Shown: positions 37,801-49,719, counted from the stretch's first letter. The stretch is 64,000 nucleotides of DNA from Tubulanus polymorphus (GCF_964204645.1 NC_134031.1:2215001-2279000), one strand, 5' to 3'. Translations and numbers: made by a program. Notes: generated from the letters alone by a model not told the origin.

Positions 37801-40800
37801 TACGGATGCTTGGCTCATTGTGTGCGTGTGAAGGCTATCGACCTGTAGACAAAAATATAAATGTAACGTCATTTGTTTATTCGAAATGAAGCTCCAACAT
37901 TTATAGACAGCATTTTGAAATACAACCTTATCCATAATTCTATCTAATTTATCAGTGACTTTGCTGATCGACAATCGAACTTCAGTATTCTGTTGTAATA
38001 GCACGGGTAGATGTGTCTCAGACGCCGTCGATGTCGTAGGTGGCGCCACTGTACTGGTAGCGGGCGGAGCTGCAGCTGAAATAGTCCAAATGTGCTGGAT
38101 TACTGGTAGTAAAGTAGCATTTCGCAACAAATTTATTTCACGGGAAAAAACTCAGCATCGAACCAAGATGCTACCTTAATCTAGTAAAAGTTCATTAACA
38201 TGTATAAAGGAACTTACCGGGGGCCTGTGTTTGATAATACTGCGGAATTTGTGGATTCTGAATGAATGGTTGAACAGGAGGCTGATAGACTGCTAGTGAT
38301 GCTGATGGAGGCTGCATGGCTAGAGAAATAACAAAATATTAGAGTCGATCTCAACCAACAGCACTGAGTGCCAGTCAGGGTAGCTGAGGTGGTAACAGGT
38401 GATAGACTCTTCTTTTTTTTTCTAAATTTTTTTTTTTAACACCCTCAACCTGCTAAGCGCCATGCAGGGCATTATAAGCAGGTTTCGATGTTTCTTTTTC
38501 CCAATGGGGGAGAGACCAGAGAAGAACCTTCCACCAAGAAACTCTGTCGCCACCAGGGTTTGAGCCCAATAACCTTGGATTGACGAGACCAGTGACCGGC
38601 GGCTTAAACCATTCGGCCACTGCGCCTCTCCTAGGTGATAGACTCGACCTACCCCTACACAGTCAAACTTCACAGAGAACAATGAAACCAGGTCGTGATG
38701 ATTTGGTGTTTAAACGTACCTTGCATAGGATTTGTCATTAAAGTCGGTGCGAAGATGTTCGGTTGTTGTTGCAATTGATGTTGTTGCAATTGATGTTGTT
38801 GTAACTGATGTTGTTGTAGCTGATGTTGTTGTTGTTGAATGATTGGAATCTGCTGCGTGACGACAGCTGGATGAGGATGGACCGGCGCCGCGTGGACCGG
38901 TTTGTGAGCGATGTGAGGTTTCGGAGGCGCGGTCGCCACAGGAACCGCCTCCGCGGTCGGGTGATGCTGAAAATAGGTTGAGCTACGCCTAATAAGGTAA
39001 TAAAAATTCCTGGTTCCATCTGTACTGATTTACGCGTAGTCTAAAATATCTAATTGCTTATTTTTCAAAATTTAAGGAGTTTCTGGCATTTTCTTAAACT
39101 TAAAACGAACCTTTAGAAGCATTTTCTGTTTAGGAGTTTTTAAGAAATCAAAGAGTTTAGTTAACGGAAATTACTACTGTACCTGTTCATCGTGTACAGC
39201 AGTTGTTACGTCCTCTTCATCTTCACCAGACGGTAAACTCTGAGTAGGTAACATCGCTTGACCCATCTTCGCGATTTTTGTAATCAATTTAGCTTTTTCC
39301 GATTTCGGTGACTGTTTGAATGAAAATGAAGAACAGCGTTCTTCAGATGTAACTTATGCCATACATAGATAAATATCGGTACATCTTTAAAGCATTAAAA
39401 ATTGATAAGCTGAAAAATTGAACTATTTCTTATTTGACTAAATTTCAGGACCCAGTTCCACAGTTCCACAGTTCCACAGTTCTGTGTTAAGATTTGACTC
39501 ATTGAAAATGAACTAATCTTAACTCAGAGTTAACTCTAACTCAGAACTGTGGAACTGGGTCCAGGGTTCTACCCAGATCGGGGACTCCTGTCCCTTCTCC
39601 CATTCTCAATGGGGATTGCCTTGTCTCAAGAGGTTCGTTGTGCCACTCGTCATCGGCAAGAATGAGACATCAAAAATTCAAATTCCCTGAGTTTTCAAGT
39701 TAAGAGATTTCAAAAGTTAAGCATTCCTGATATTTCCTGATCTGTAAGAACCCCCGAGTTCTCTACCGCAGTGTGGTTTCTGCTTTGTGACATGTTAATT
39801 CATCACGCGCTGAAAATCATCAGCTTCAAAAGCTGTGTAAAAGGCAGATAATATCATCGCAAAACGATACATACCTGGGATAGATGATCGGATAGTGATC
39901 GCGATCGTGTTTTCACATCGTCCGAGGCTGATTCCGGTTCTATGTCGACCGGAGGCGTTTCGGGAGCTGGGGAAGACTGCGATGAACTTTCCGGCGATTC
40001 TTTCTCTTTTAACAGTTTTACCTGAAAATCACGCGAATTATGAGCAAACCCGCGAACCGGCGCGCGTACACCCGACAAACTCAACTCACCCGAACAACTT
40101 CTATTTCAAATATAAGCGTGGCATTCGGCGGTACTCGATTACCGGCTCCTTTAGATCCGTACGCTAAATTCGAAGGAACGATCAACAAACGTTTACTGTT
40201 TTTACTCATACCTACAACTCCTTCATCCCAGCCCTGAAAATACAGATAACAAATATTCGACAATTAGATCTCAATGTCTCGCGCTAGCATTACTTCTAGT
40301 TTCATGGGTGGATATTAATATAGGTCCAACACAATATTTCGTATGAATCCCACATTGTTAACCCTTTCAGTGTGTCTACACCGCAGTCCGGTGTACGAAT
40401 CGGTGATAGATTTTGCTAGTACACCGCACTGCGGTGTATTGTTGTAATTAGTATTTATCTCTATTGAAAGATGGCAGTACATGTCAAACACAGTGAAATA
40501 TTAGTAACTAATGATACACTGCGCTGCGGTGTAGACGCACTATAGTGGTATTCCCGTTATTCAACACACTAGAAGGGAATTTTTCGAAATTTTTAAATTA
40601 TCTCCAGCACTAGGCCTATAGGGAATTGATAAGTCAGTACTGAAAGGGTTAATGGATTTATTTACGTTATTTGTATCACACTAAAACCATAGGGATTAGC
40701 GCAAAAAGGGTTTAAGTCTCAAGACATGTTTTCTTCCTCCGGTAAAAGGTATTTATTCATATTCGAAGCACTTTCGGAGCTAGGACCGTTATTAGATCGG

Positions 40801-43019
40801 AACTTGCGTACGTACCCGAATAACCTTTCCTTTTCCGACGCGGAATCGGAAAAGTTTATCAGAATTTGTGTTCGTGTCGAAAACGTCGCCGAATGTGAAG
40901 TTAACGAGCAGCCAGCCAGTGTAGCGTACTTCTACCGAATCGTCCCTCTCTAAACCGCCTCCTTCGCCGAGCGTTAAATCTTGACCGATCAACGATGAAT
41001 TATTACTGAAACTCGCTTTACATAAAGCAACCTAAAAAGCGTGGATCAAACGAAGTGAATTAGGACTCGCGATATCGAAAATTTTAAAACGAAAAATCTC
41101 GTGATCTTCTACACAGAGAATACACCAGTCAATGTAAATATTTTACACTGATATTTGGGTAAAACATCTCTACCGATCTTTAGAGATTTATTTGAAATGA
41201 ATCGCTCTGTTTCTCTGTGAAATACATTTCATTTTTTTTTTATAAATCTCTGGGTAGAAGCGTGTCACAGCCACTTTCCACCCATTTACAAATACCCTAA
41301 GTTTTCCATATATGATTACACAAAAACCTTCGAGTGAATCAGAGAAATTTATAGACCTAAAATGTTACAATTCATTCATTTTTCATTGAATCACGTCCTG
41401 ATAAAGAAACATGCCGTCAATAGCGTTATCTGAGTTATCCAGGTTTTTGGTACAATTTGTAAAATTTCCCGACTTTTCCCTGATTAGTTTTAGATTTTTC
41501 TGATTTCGGGAGTTTTCCAAATTTTCCAGTTCAGTGTCCACCATGTGTTATTAAATCTTCAATGTTGAGGGTCTTTTGATGAATCAAATGACATCAGTTA
41601 TATCTACCATCCTTGATTATCAGTCAAAAAGCCATCAGTCACGAAGAGTTACCTGTTTGAGAAAGTCCGAGATATTCTGCTCCGAGGGGAACATCAGCGA
41701 CCAGTTGACCTGTTTCTCATCGTAAAAGCTTAAATAATTATTTGGTTGCACCTGAAAAATACAGTCGACGAATTATGAAAATGACTATGATAATATTTAT
41801 AATATCTTGCTCACGATTCACGTTTGAAATGCAGCACTTACTGTGAGAGTAAGGTTGGAGGTTACTCTGGCATGCGTCAGTTGCTGTTGTTTGCTATAGT
41901 ACAACAGAATCTTGAACTGTGAAAAAACATTCATCAAATTCAGTGTACAAGCAATGGATTGAGACTAGCGAAAGATTGAACCCTTAGGGCGACCACTTTC
42001 CGCCAATTTACAAATTCCCCGATTTTTTCATGTTACAACACAAAATTCCAGAGTAAATCCAAGGTCAGTGGCCACCCTGCTTTTTATCAATTTGATTTTG
42101 ATGAAATTCATGTAGGCCTTAAATGAAATGAAAAGGTTGACTTACATCTTTTTCTTTATGATTAGCCAGAATGGCTGAACCAACTTGACCCTGACTCACG
42201 TAGGCACCATTCACTCTATAATACAGTAGAATAAGTTCCTAAATCTGGCAAATATAAAGCTATATATATATATATAAAGTAGCGACGATTGAAGTTTTAC
42301 TTACAGTTTATACGCATGAACTGCGCAAGCCTTCAATATTGCTGTCCCACCGGCAGCTTGCTCTGAAAATACCCATCATCAAAATAAGCATTTAATATCA
42401 CGCCAAATCGCGGAATTAATATTACAGCCAGACCCACTCTGCATTATGGTTTTCATATACCGTACCTTGTTTCTTTTTCGGTTGTTTTGGAGCGGTATAT
42501 GTCAATGATGCGTTGCCACTGGTGCTTGAAGCTTTGTCCATCCCGAACAACGAGTGCAGCTTAGACCTGAAAACATCAATCAAAGATATCGAGTTTCATC
42601 CATTGCAACAATTAAAATCATTACTTATACCCAAGATAACGATAAAAACATAGTTTTAAAATACAGATTTTGGCCTTAGACAAAGGGCTAATGATGATAT
42701 CGAGGATCTTTTACTTTTCTTTTAACTTTTCACATGTTTTTGGAGGAAAGACTACAGGGGCTCATAGATGAAGTTTGGGGCTGAAGTGTAGCTTAGATCA
42801 CCCAGTATCACGGGTCCTATTCACTCCTAACGTACAACTGGAAAGACAAGCCAACATCATCAGCTGATCATCAGAACAGCAAGAAGAAGGTCTGTCTTCA
42901 TTTTCCTTAATTTTATGGATGAAAATAAGTATGACAACTAGTTTTGTCGATATACCTCATTCTGCTACTTACCCGCCGGGTGATAGGAAGTCTTGATCGT
43001 CGTCGTCCCCTCCGAACAT
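31837..43019 (-). CDS. FKBP15: FKBP15 / WAFL: WH1 + FKBP-type domain + coiled coil
   Basis: I joined 27 exons in frame (4236 nt, 1411 residues): 43019-42973, 42566-42466, 42362-42305, 42215-42146, 41916-41842, 41751-41653, 41031-40816, 40233-40090, 40021-39875, 39311-39183, 38966-38720, 38319-38218, 38075-37927, 37842-37643, 37562-37288, 36747-36611, 36524-36441, 36325-36254, 35922-35770, 35599-35507, 35045-34848, 34704-34597, 34520-33770, 33535-33380, 33056-32840, 32413-32281, 31911-31837. Human FKBP15 has 1219 residues. Order: MFGGDDDDQDFLSPGG; WH1-like domain (about 50-150); FKBP domain (158-270); Gln-rich HQLQQ repeats; coiled coil (about 530-935); acidic tail (about 969-1219); terminal PPPPPLFGDDDDDDLDWLN, the family's end motif. 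Known role: actin-linked early-endosome transport. The FKBP domain keeps the usual active-site residues (Y187, F201, D202, V220, I221, W224, Y247, F264). Confidence 0.96.
38410..38632 (-). mobile_element. tRNA-derived SINE with perfect target-site duplication
   Basis: This 223-bp element in FKBP15 intron 11 reads on the minus strand from a tRNA-like head (A box TGGCCGAATGG at 38609-38619, B box GGGCTCAAACCC at 38556-38567) to an A-rich tail (38410-38440). It is flanked by a perfect 13-bp direct repeat AGGTGATAGACTC (38397-38409 and 38633-38645). The head resembles a Ser/Leu-type tRNA. Confidence 0.9.
38757..38833 (-). repeat. 15-bp coding repeat (HQLQQ) in FKBP15
   Basis: Four to five near-identical 15-bp units encode HQLQQ repeats in exon 11, in the Pro/Gln-rich linker between the FKBP domain and the coiled coil. 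Confidence 0.85.
39448..39562. mobile_element. Inverted-repeat element, GGACCCAGTTCCACAG ends
   Basis: 115 bp in FKBP15 intron 9. The left end GGACCCAGTTCCACAG is followed by two extra TTCCACAG units. The right end is the complement, CTGTGGAACTGGGTCC. Non-coding. Confidence 0.65.
39625..39765. repeat. Dispersed repeat, reverse relative of 25338-25520
   Basis: Shares GTTCGTTGTGCCACTCGTCATC and TGATCTGTAAGAACCC-type blocks, in opposite orientation to 25338-25520. It lies in FKBP15 intron 9. Confidence 0.5.
40358..40652. mobile_element. piggyBac-like MITE, copy 1 (FKBP15 intron 7)
   Basis: TTAA flanks both ends (40358-40361, 40649-40652), with inverted repeats CCCTTTCAGT / ACTGAAAGGG. The interior has short palindromes of the type ACACCGCAGTCCGGTGTA. 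TTAA target sites with CCC-starting ends are the mark of piggyBac elements. No transposase is present, so it is non-autonomous. Sister copies are at 58298 and 61255. Confidence 0.8.
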
Positions 43020-44330
43020 GTTGTTTTAGCCCTGCTTTTTTATGTGTAGGGGGTGTTTTTCTACATGCCAAAAACGAATGCGGAAGTAAGTCATGAGACT
43101 GCCGTCAGCTGTCTCCATCTGGCGGCTTAGGTCATACTATTTGTCGAACGAAAACGTCGAGTAAAACTGAGAAGTTGAAATCGCGGATCTGGTCCAACAG
43201 TCTAACTCGCGGGTGTAACACCGGGCCGGGTCGGAGACAAGTGCATAAGGAAACTGCGCAAATGAAAAATGTCTGATAGCGATTGTTGATTGTTTTTCCA
43301 TTTTGTATTTAATTCGATCATCAAGTTCTTAAGAAGTGGGCCCTTAACACATCGTGACCTGGCTCAAAACTGCCGTCCAGCAAGGGCGGTGCCCGGGCTT
43401 GGGCACATTTTCACCGGCGCTAAAGGGCCAGTTCCTATTGAAAAAGGACAGATCTTTCTCAATTTTTTTTTCGATAACCTAAACTTAAACAACATTTCAC
43501 CTATAATTTCATTACGTTAAATCTAGCCTAGTGTGATTTATCTGCAAATATTCAACAAGTTAACCACTTAATACGGAATCATAATTTTTAACAATAGGGC
43601 CTACAGATGTTTAAAATTTTCCCCAAAATTTCCATATTTTGAAAAATAAAAACTTGACCTGAATTTTTTGACATTGAAAATTTTAGGAGTTCGTTCGCTT
43701 TCCGCCGAGTTCGTCGCGGGACTGGTACTGGATGGTGTGAGATAAAATGAACTTATAGAACAACATTTTTGTTTTTCTACACTTTTGTTTATTTCTCATC
43801 TTTTGAGAGCTAAATGTATTTGTATTTATTTATCTTAGTGATTTTCTGATATTGGATTGTATAGAAATAGAAAAATTACGTCCTCTTTCCGTCAGTTTTC
43901 AATCGAATAGTTTTGTAAATCGTATATATTTGAAAATAGACAAACCAAAATTCAAATAATCTGCTTCCGTTAAAAGAAAATCGACGAATCCTCCGAGAAA
44001 ATAATCATTCAGTTCGGACTCTCACTATCATTCGACTACGAATTCAATCGTAGTTGTTCATCTGCTCCTAGCCAGAAAACAGTCGACATTACAAATGAAA
44101 TCATTTGTCACTTGCAGCTAATCGATGATATTGATTCTATGTTTAGTGGAACGAAATCGTTCATTGAGGCTGGTTCTGAATACCACGACCGCGTGTGTCC
44201 TTCGTGAAAACAACCTGCACTGATATCTCGACACCAGTGTCAGAAACAATCAAATAACACTAGCATTTTCGACAAATAATCTTGTAACATATCTTTGAAT
44301 ATTAATTTTCTTTCTTTGGCTTACAGATAT
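43020..44330. other. FKBP15 5' flank and paralog A 3' flank; no other gene seen
   Basis: The divergent/3' side interval contains the FKBP15 promoter (near 43020-43250, CpG-containing) and then AT-rich DNA. The AATAAA-complement strings near 43788 and 43829 may end paralog A transcripts, but they are far from its stop. Confidence 0.4.
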
Positions 44331-45777
44331 CTAACAATTTGGAAGATTGCTTAAAAATCCTTTTTTAAAAATCGATAGTATGCTGCACGAAACCTCTTCA
44401 GCGGTATTTCCCGGATACCCTAGGAGAAAAGAAAATAATCAAATCAAAGAATTGTCTGGGTGAACTTTTGACGTTTTAACGCCCGTTTTTTACACGCCAG
44501 CACCCTCTTTCTGGAGGTCCGACTATTGTTCGAGTCGCAAAACACTGAATTGTTGTGGGTCTTTGCCCAATATATATATATACATTGCCGCTTATCCACC
44601 ATATCGGGATATATTGTACAGATGTCAAAAGCAATCAACACCTGTCCGATTGGTATATACGTGTATATAATATACCCCGGAATAAAATCATTGCAGAATA
44701 AATTTTCTCTTAAAGGTAAATTGAATATTTCTTGGATTTTGTCTTTTCCCTTCAAAATTCTTCTAATTCAAACTCACCGAAATCATCTTTGTTCTCGAAG
44801 GAAAGTTTCTTTAAGCAATTGAATTTATCGCACTCAATTGATATGGCCTCACATTCTCTCATTTTGGCATCTATTTTTTTTGCGGTATTTTCACATGTAA
44901 CTAAACTGTCGCCGGAGAGGGCTTCATTGCGTGCAGTATGACACAAAGTTTTAGGTCGGACGCATGTTGGGTCGTCACCACCGCACAATAATTCTGCCGC
45001 GTCAGTAACTTCAATCAAGACATTAAAATCCGCGGCTTTTTCAGCCTCATCTGCGCAACCTATCGAAACTAAAAATGAGAAACAAAATTGAGAATGACAC
45101 GTCGCGGGCGCTTTACGCAATCATGACTTCGTTACAAACCACGATTCAAACAGAAAATTGGCTAATTCATTTTCATTCGACTGAATTGATTAAATTGAAA
45201 TTGAGAACGGTGGAGTCGCATCATAATACCGCATCAACATATTATTTTGTTCCGTGTACAATTAATTAATTCCAGATATTTTTTATCTTAAAATAGGGAT
45301 TGTCCCCATTATTTATTTATTTGGCTGGTAAATTTTGTTTGATTTTTCGATTGAGTGTCCCTTACAGACCCACCACACCTGCCGGGAGCGAAACAGGGGG
45401 TTTGGTTTTGAAATCGGAAATCCAGATATTTGTTGGAGTTTAAAGGTTTTAGACTTTTTATTGAGTGTCGTTGAAAATTCAATACCCACGTACCACTCTT
45501 TGAAGATATGGCATAGATAGACATATTGTCAAAACCAATCATCGATACCGTCAGACTTTCATATTCATTTCCGTGAAAACTGAGACATCAAATCTACCCG
45601 TCGAATTGACATGATGTGCTCGTCAAAAAATCACATATATTTCTAAGTTTTGATGGCTCAAATTGTTGTTAAAGTTTTGACATCTGTGCAATGCAAGATA
45701 CCAATGCCAAATAACCCTTGCTTACCTTGTATTTTGAACACCATTAAAACCACGAGCGACTGAAAAACAGCAAACAT
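44331..45777 (-). CDS. Secreted cysteine-rich protein, paralog A
   Basis: Three exons join in frame (432 nt, 143 residues): 45777-45726, 45068-44778, 44419-44331. Exon 1 encodes a short hydrophobic leader, MFAVFQSLVVLMVFKIQ, so the protein is probably secreted. The mature part has ten Cys, including the clustered region around MREC-x7-ECDKFNC, and a last-residue Cys. I do not recognise the family. Paralog B (48518-49719) has the same exon phases, cysteine frame and blocks (LSGDS/LTGDS, MRECE/MRECD, FNC/WNC, SC at the start of exon 3), but only about one third of mature residues agree. A TATATA-type promoter lies 111 bp upstream. No poly(A) signal is assigned. Confidence 0.85.
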
Positions 45778-45816
45778 TATTTTCGTTGACGATAACATCA
45801 CGAAGAAGAGATGAGA

Positions 45817-45866
45817 GACTCTGGTATGACAGGATACTCTGGTATGACAGGAGACTCTGGTATGGC
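45817..45866 (-). repeat. 18-bp repeat in the 5' UTR of paralog A (about three copies)
   Basis: On the coding strand the unit is CATACCAGAGTCTCCTGT. It lies between the TATA-like box and the start codon, so it should be transcribed as 5' UTR. Paralog B has about five copies at the same place. Confidence 0.8.
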
Positions 45867-45887
45867 GGGGGAATGATTTTCGGAAGG

Positions 45888-45895
45888 TTTATATA
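45888..45895 (-). promoter_or_regulatory. TATA box of paralog A
   Basis: TATATAAA on the minus strand, 111 bp before the start codon. It is followed by CCTTCCGAAAATCATT, identical to the sequence at the same place upstream of paralog B. Confidence 0.65.
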
Positions 45896-46299
45896 GGATT
45901 TGGTGCAGCACAGATGGGCGGGGCAACATGAGAAGTGACAAGTAGTAATCAACGAATGAAATTGAATCAAACGATATTTTGAAAATATGCTGAATATGCT
46001 GAAAAACCATACGGCAATTAGATCGATAAAATATAAAAATCGTACATCAAAAGTGACTTGATATTTCATAGGAATTATTTTTCTGATTGTCTCGCATTAA
46101 GACTAAGATTTTCATTTTGAACGCAGCTTCACGGAGAGTGGCCACTGTTCCTGAAAAAAAACGTATGTAATGGAAATTCTAGAGGCTACGCGTGGTTCTT
46201 TCCGCGGAGACTATGGAGACCAATTTTTGAAATTGGAGAACATCTGACGTTCGATCGAAAATTCCTCGAAATTCCTCGTTTTATAGTGATTTTGTTCGA

Positions 46300-46515
46300 A
46301 TGGGGAAAACATCTTTATATTTCTTATTGGAAGAAAATATCGTTCATAAGCAAGCAACGAATAATCCAATTCGCTATCTTTGTGATGAATTATGTGAACC
46401 GTATTTCTTTAAACGATCATTCAAAAATGATTCTAGCGAATTCAGTTTTACAACGGTGGAATCGGGCCAGATAGAGGCTGAGATTGAAGAAAGACTCATC
46501 AAGTTGGGCTTATGA
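46300..46515 (+). CDS. Possible small single-exon gene (71 residues), unknown
   Basis: The ATG has a purine at -3 (cgaATGG) and G at +4. The frame encodes a mixed, charged, globular-looking peptide beginning MGKTSLYFLLEENIVHK and ending in an acidic helix, EAEIEERLIKLGL, followed by TGA. An AATAAA lies 175 nt after the stop (46690-46695). The LLEENIV...NPIRYLCDEL stretch loosely recalls RIIa/Dpy-30 type dimerisation helices, but I would not assign it. It sits between the two secreted-protein paralogs on the opposite strand. It could also be a retrocopy or a chance frame. Confidence 0.45.
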   Translation: MGKTSLYFLLEENIVHKQATNNPIRYLCDELCEPYFFKRSFKNDSSEFSFTTVESGQIEAEIEERLIKLGL

Positions 46516-46689
46516 AACAACATTTGGTATCCGATACATAGAAAAACATGCTTTCAGTATCGATTCTCCCTGAATGTTAAATGACAGCTATGTTAGAAAT
46601 ACAGGACCGCGCAATGATAGATCGCGCAAGCTGAATTTAGCTTCATCTGACACATGTTTAGTGTTGGAAGAGAACCTTTTCTGTATGCG

Positions 46690-46695
46690 AATAAA
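46690..46695 (+). terminator. AATAAA, possible poly(A) signal of the 46300 gene
   Basis: Canonical hexamer 175 nt after the stop of the small + strand frame. Confidence 0.35.
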
Positions 46696-48498
46696 ATGTA
46701 GGGCCTCCTGCATTAGCAGTAGAAAATATTAAAACTACCTTAATTCTTGAAGTAAGAAAAGAGCGTCAGGGAACATTGTGAGTATGGTGGTTGCTAATAG
46801 GGCATATGATTTCCAGGTTAAAAAGTGACTGAGAGAAATCAGTTCTTGTCTAGAAAAGTGGGTTTTCGCATGAAATGCGGTTTCAACCTTTTTTTCACGT
46901 TTCCATTCAAACTTTGTTCTTTTAAACTATTATTTGTGGGATTCGTCATTCGTTGATTTATAAGCTGGACGTTTCCTTTCAACGCCCTCCGTATATGGTC
47001 CTAGCTTATTCTACAGCACCAAACAAAAACCTTCATAAATTCATCCTTCGCTCAAGCATGACTACTTATGTTTCTGCGTCTCTTTTTTTGTGTTTCCCTC
47101 TGCGTCGTGTGCGTTGGGCTTCAGAGAGGGTAAACCCGGTAACCAAGATCAAATTAATAAGATAAAATCCCACTATTTACAGATTAAAAGAATTTTAAAA
47201 CCAGAATTCATTTATTCAATCAAAAATATATATAAAAGACACGACGTTTCGATCTCACCCTAGAAATCATCGTCAAATTAATAAAAATCATAATCTTCGA
47301 ATTGATACATTGAATGTATTTATTTCTCTTTTTTTATATCTTAAGTTTATTTGCCGTAAAAGCTGAGCGGCCGGTTGTAGAAAGCTCCATAACAAACTAA
47401 ATCACACTCACTGGAATCAGGCGGGGGACTGATCAGTTTACAAAATAGAATACTTGAAATTACAGGATAAACATGATATAGAAATCTTCAAAGCTCCGCT
47501 TTTAATTTTCCCGTACAACATTTGCTTTAAGCACTGTCCTTATTTTCTTAGTTGTTTGAGGTATAAAAAAGTTATAGATACATACATGTACATAAGATAT
47601 AGAAAAAAAATAATTTTTCGCACTTTTTATGTAATTTTTGGATCCAACCTTGGATCTTTTGATCTTTCTTGTAGATTTCTTTTTTTGAATTTCTCTTTTA
47701 AAGTCGACGTGTAACATACAGACAATATACGTGGTAAATAAGAAATTGATTGTGAAATTTGACTACATAATTTCTGGAGTTCTACAGTGGAACCCTCGTT
47801 TATACGAGGCGGGTCTAGAAACTTGCGGTTCTTTCGTATTTCCCAGCCAAATTTAGTAGAACTTCTACAATAGTAAATAATCAGTCTGATACGAACACGA
47901 TGATACGAAAAATTTGCCTAAACGATGAACAGTTTTATGTCTCATTTCCTTTTGTTGATTGATACATGTGTAGCAATAACATTTTACATAATGTCGGAGG
48001 TTTCAATCGGCCAACAAATGTATTTTGAAAAAAGTTTTATTTCGTTTTTCGTTTTATCTCTTCTTTTCCATCATTCAGAATCGTGTACATATAGACCTAT
48101 ACGTCAGGCAGAGAACACGTGGGCGTGCTAGGAATCGATAGGCAACTATTGGCCGGAAATTTACGTTGGATTGCATGTTACAATCGTTCGATTCCGGCTT
48201 TCTCTCACGAAATATACGACGCGTCTCCAGATTCGATCGTCCGCTATCCCAGCTTGAAACATGCAAATGAATCGCAGCACTTCCCGTCGATAATATAATT
48301 CTATGTTCGATCGTTCAGCGAATCCCTGTTGAACTTATGACGGTATTCTAAAATTCGTTTCGTAAGAACCATCTGCACCGACCAGTGCGAGAAACACTAT
48401 CGAATAAAGATCGCTTGAAATAATTTTGAATCTGTGAATATCAGCCAAAATATATAAAGAGGACCCCTTTATGTATTTTTGATGTCAGATATATATGT
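46696..48498. other. Spacer between the secreted-protein paralogs; no gene seen
   Basis: AT-rich. It holds a TIR-like string CAGTGGAACCCTCGTTTATA at 47786-47805, reminiscent of pogo/Tc1-type ends. Around 47230-47290 lies a GACGATGA...GAAACGT stem-loop motif (minus strand) that recurs at 16503 and 62260. Short blocks near 47700 resemble 52230-52262, which suggests old duplication. Confidence 0.4.
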
Positions 48499-48504
48499 TT
48501 TATT
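48499..48504 (-). terminator. Poly(A) signal of paralog B
   Basis: AATAAA on the coding strand, 14 nt after the paralog B stop codon. Confidence 0.6.
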
Positions 48505-48517
48505 TTTCCTCTTTGGT

Positions 48518-49719
48518 TTACAATATCTCACAATTATGATAATTCGCAACAATTCCTGTTTTGTGGATCGATAGAACGCTACACGAGACAGCATCAACGG
48601 TATCCCCCGTGTACCCTAGAATAGAAAATTAACAACTCTAAGAATTGTTAATCAACTTTTTATATACAAAACGAATATATAATGTACGTATTTCTTGGAT
48701 TTTGTCTTTCACCTCTCAACATTCTTTTCTGAAAGCAAACTCACCGAAACCATTTTTGTGATCGTAGTAAAGTAGGTTCATGCAATTCCATTTCTCGCAG
48801 TTGGTCGGTTTCGAATCGCATTCACGCATCTGTGATCTTGTTTCTTTCACGGTTTTATTACACGTGTTACAACTGTCGCCGGTGAGGCCTACTTTCCGTG
48901 AAGTTACACACATTATGTTAGATGAGAGACATTCATCGGTAACATTACCACCTACTGATACACCGCACAATCCCATTGCCTTTACACCAGCATCAAACAT
49001 AATGGTCGCATTCACGCTTATTTCGGCCTGACTGTCGCAACCATTGGAAACTAAAGAATAAAAGACACAATTGAGAAAAGTCGCACCCGGGAACTTTAGG
49101 ACATCGTTATAAACACCAGTTCCACGATTACAGTTAGACAGTTGAAATATGGACAGATTTTTTATTCCACAGAATCTAAGAGTAGTTTCCTGCAAGAAAC
49201 GCAAGAGAACTGACACCGAGCTGGAAAATGCGGCAGCTGAGAATAAGCTATTGCAAAATTTCTCAGCAGAAATTGTTGGCTGGAAAATGCTTGCCGTGGT
49301 TTAGCGGTTTCCTGCTCTTGCCCTTAAAATTTTCCAGCTGCCCGTCACCAAGTTCGAGTTGCATGCAAGCGATAGCTTTGGCCGTCTCCACGGCGGAAAA
49401 ACGCGGGCCGCCACTGCAAGTATCGAAATTCAGTTGTCCCGGTGATCATCTACTTATGTTTGATGTCACTGAAGGTGTTTTCGTGTAGCAAAAGCATCAA
49501 GAAAAGACAAGCTCGTCAACTAGCGGTTTCCAGCTATAGGTTCTAAATACAAACTGAAAACCGCAGTATCCGATTTGATCATAATACCAAAAACCAAAAT
49601 TCGATGTTTCATTTTCACATTTTATGCCAGATATACAAGAAACCAATGCGAATTAACCGTTGCTTACCTTGTATTCCGAACACCATTAAAACCACGAGCG
49701 ACTGAAAAACAGCAGACAT
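48518..49719 (-). CDS. Secreted cysteine-rich protein, paralog B
   Basis: Three exons join in frame (456 nt, 151 residues): 49719-49668, 49050-48745, 48615-48518, with the same intron phases as paralog A. The leader MSAVFQSLVVLMVFGIQ differs from A at two residues. The mature protein has eleven Cys, one more than A (in DSCNTC). The exon 1 and promoter DNA are almost identical between A and B, while mature sequences are strongly diverged. This suggests either fast evolution of the secreted part or gene conversion of the 5' end. Two possible N-glycosylation sites (NAT, NVT) lie early in the mature part. The family is unknown to me; cysteine spacing suggests a disulfide-rich extracellular protein. 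Confidence 0.85.

Noticed and set aside
45722-46069. Minus-strand frames through the paralog promoters (IPESPV-type repeats)
   Set aside because: The TATA box and conserved promoter lie inside them, so most of the frame is upstream of transcription. The repeat part is kept as a 5' UTR finding only.
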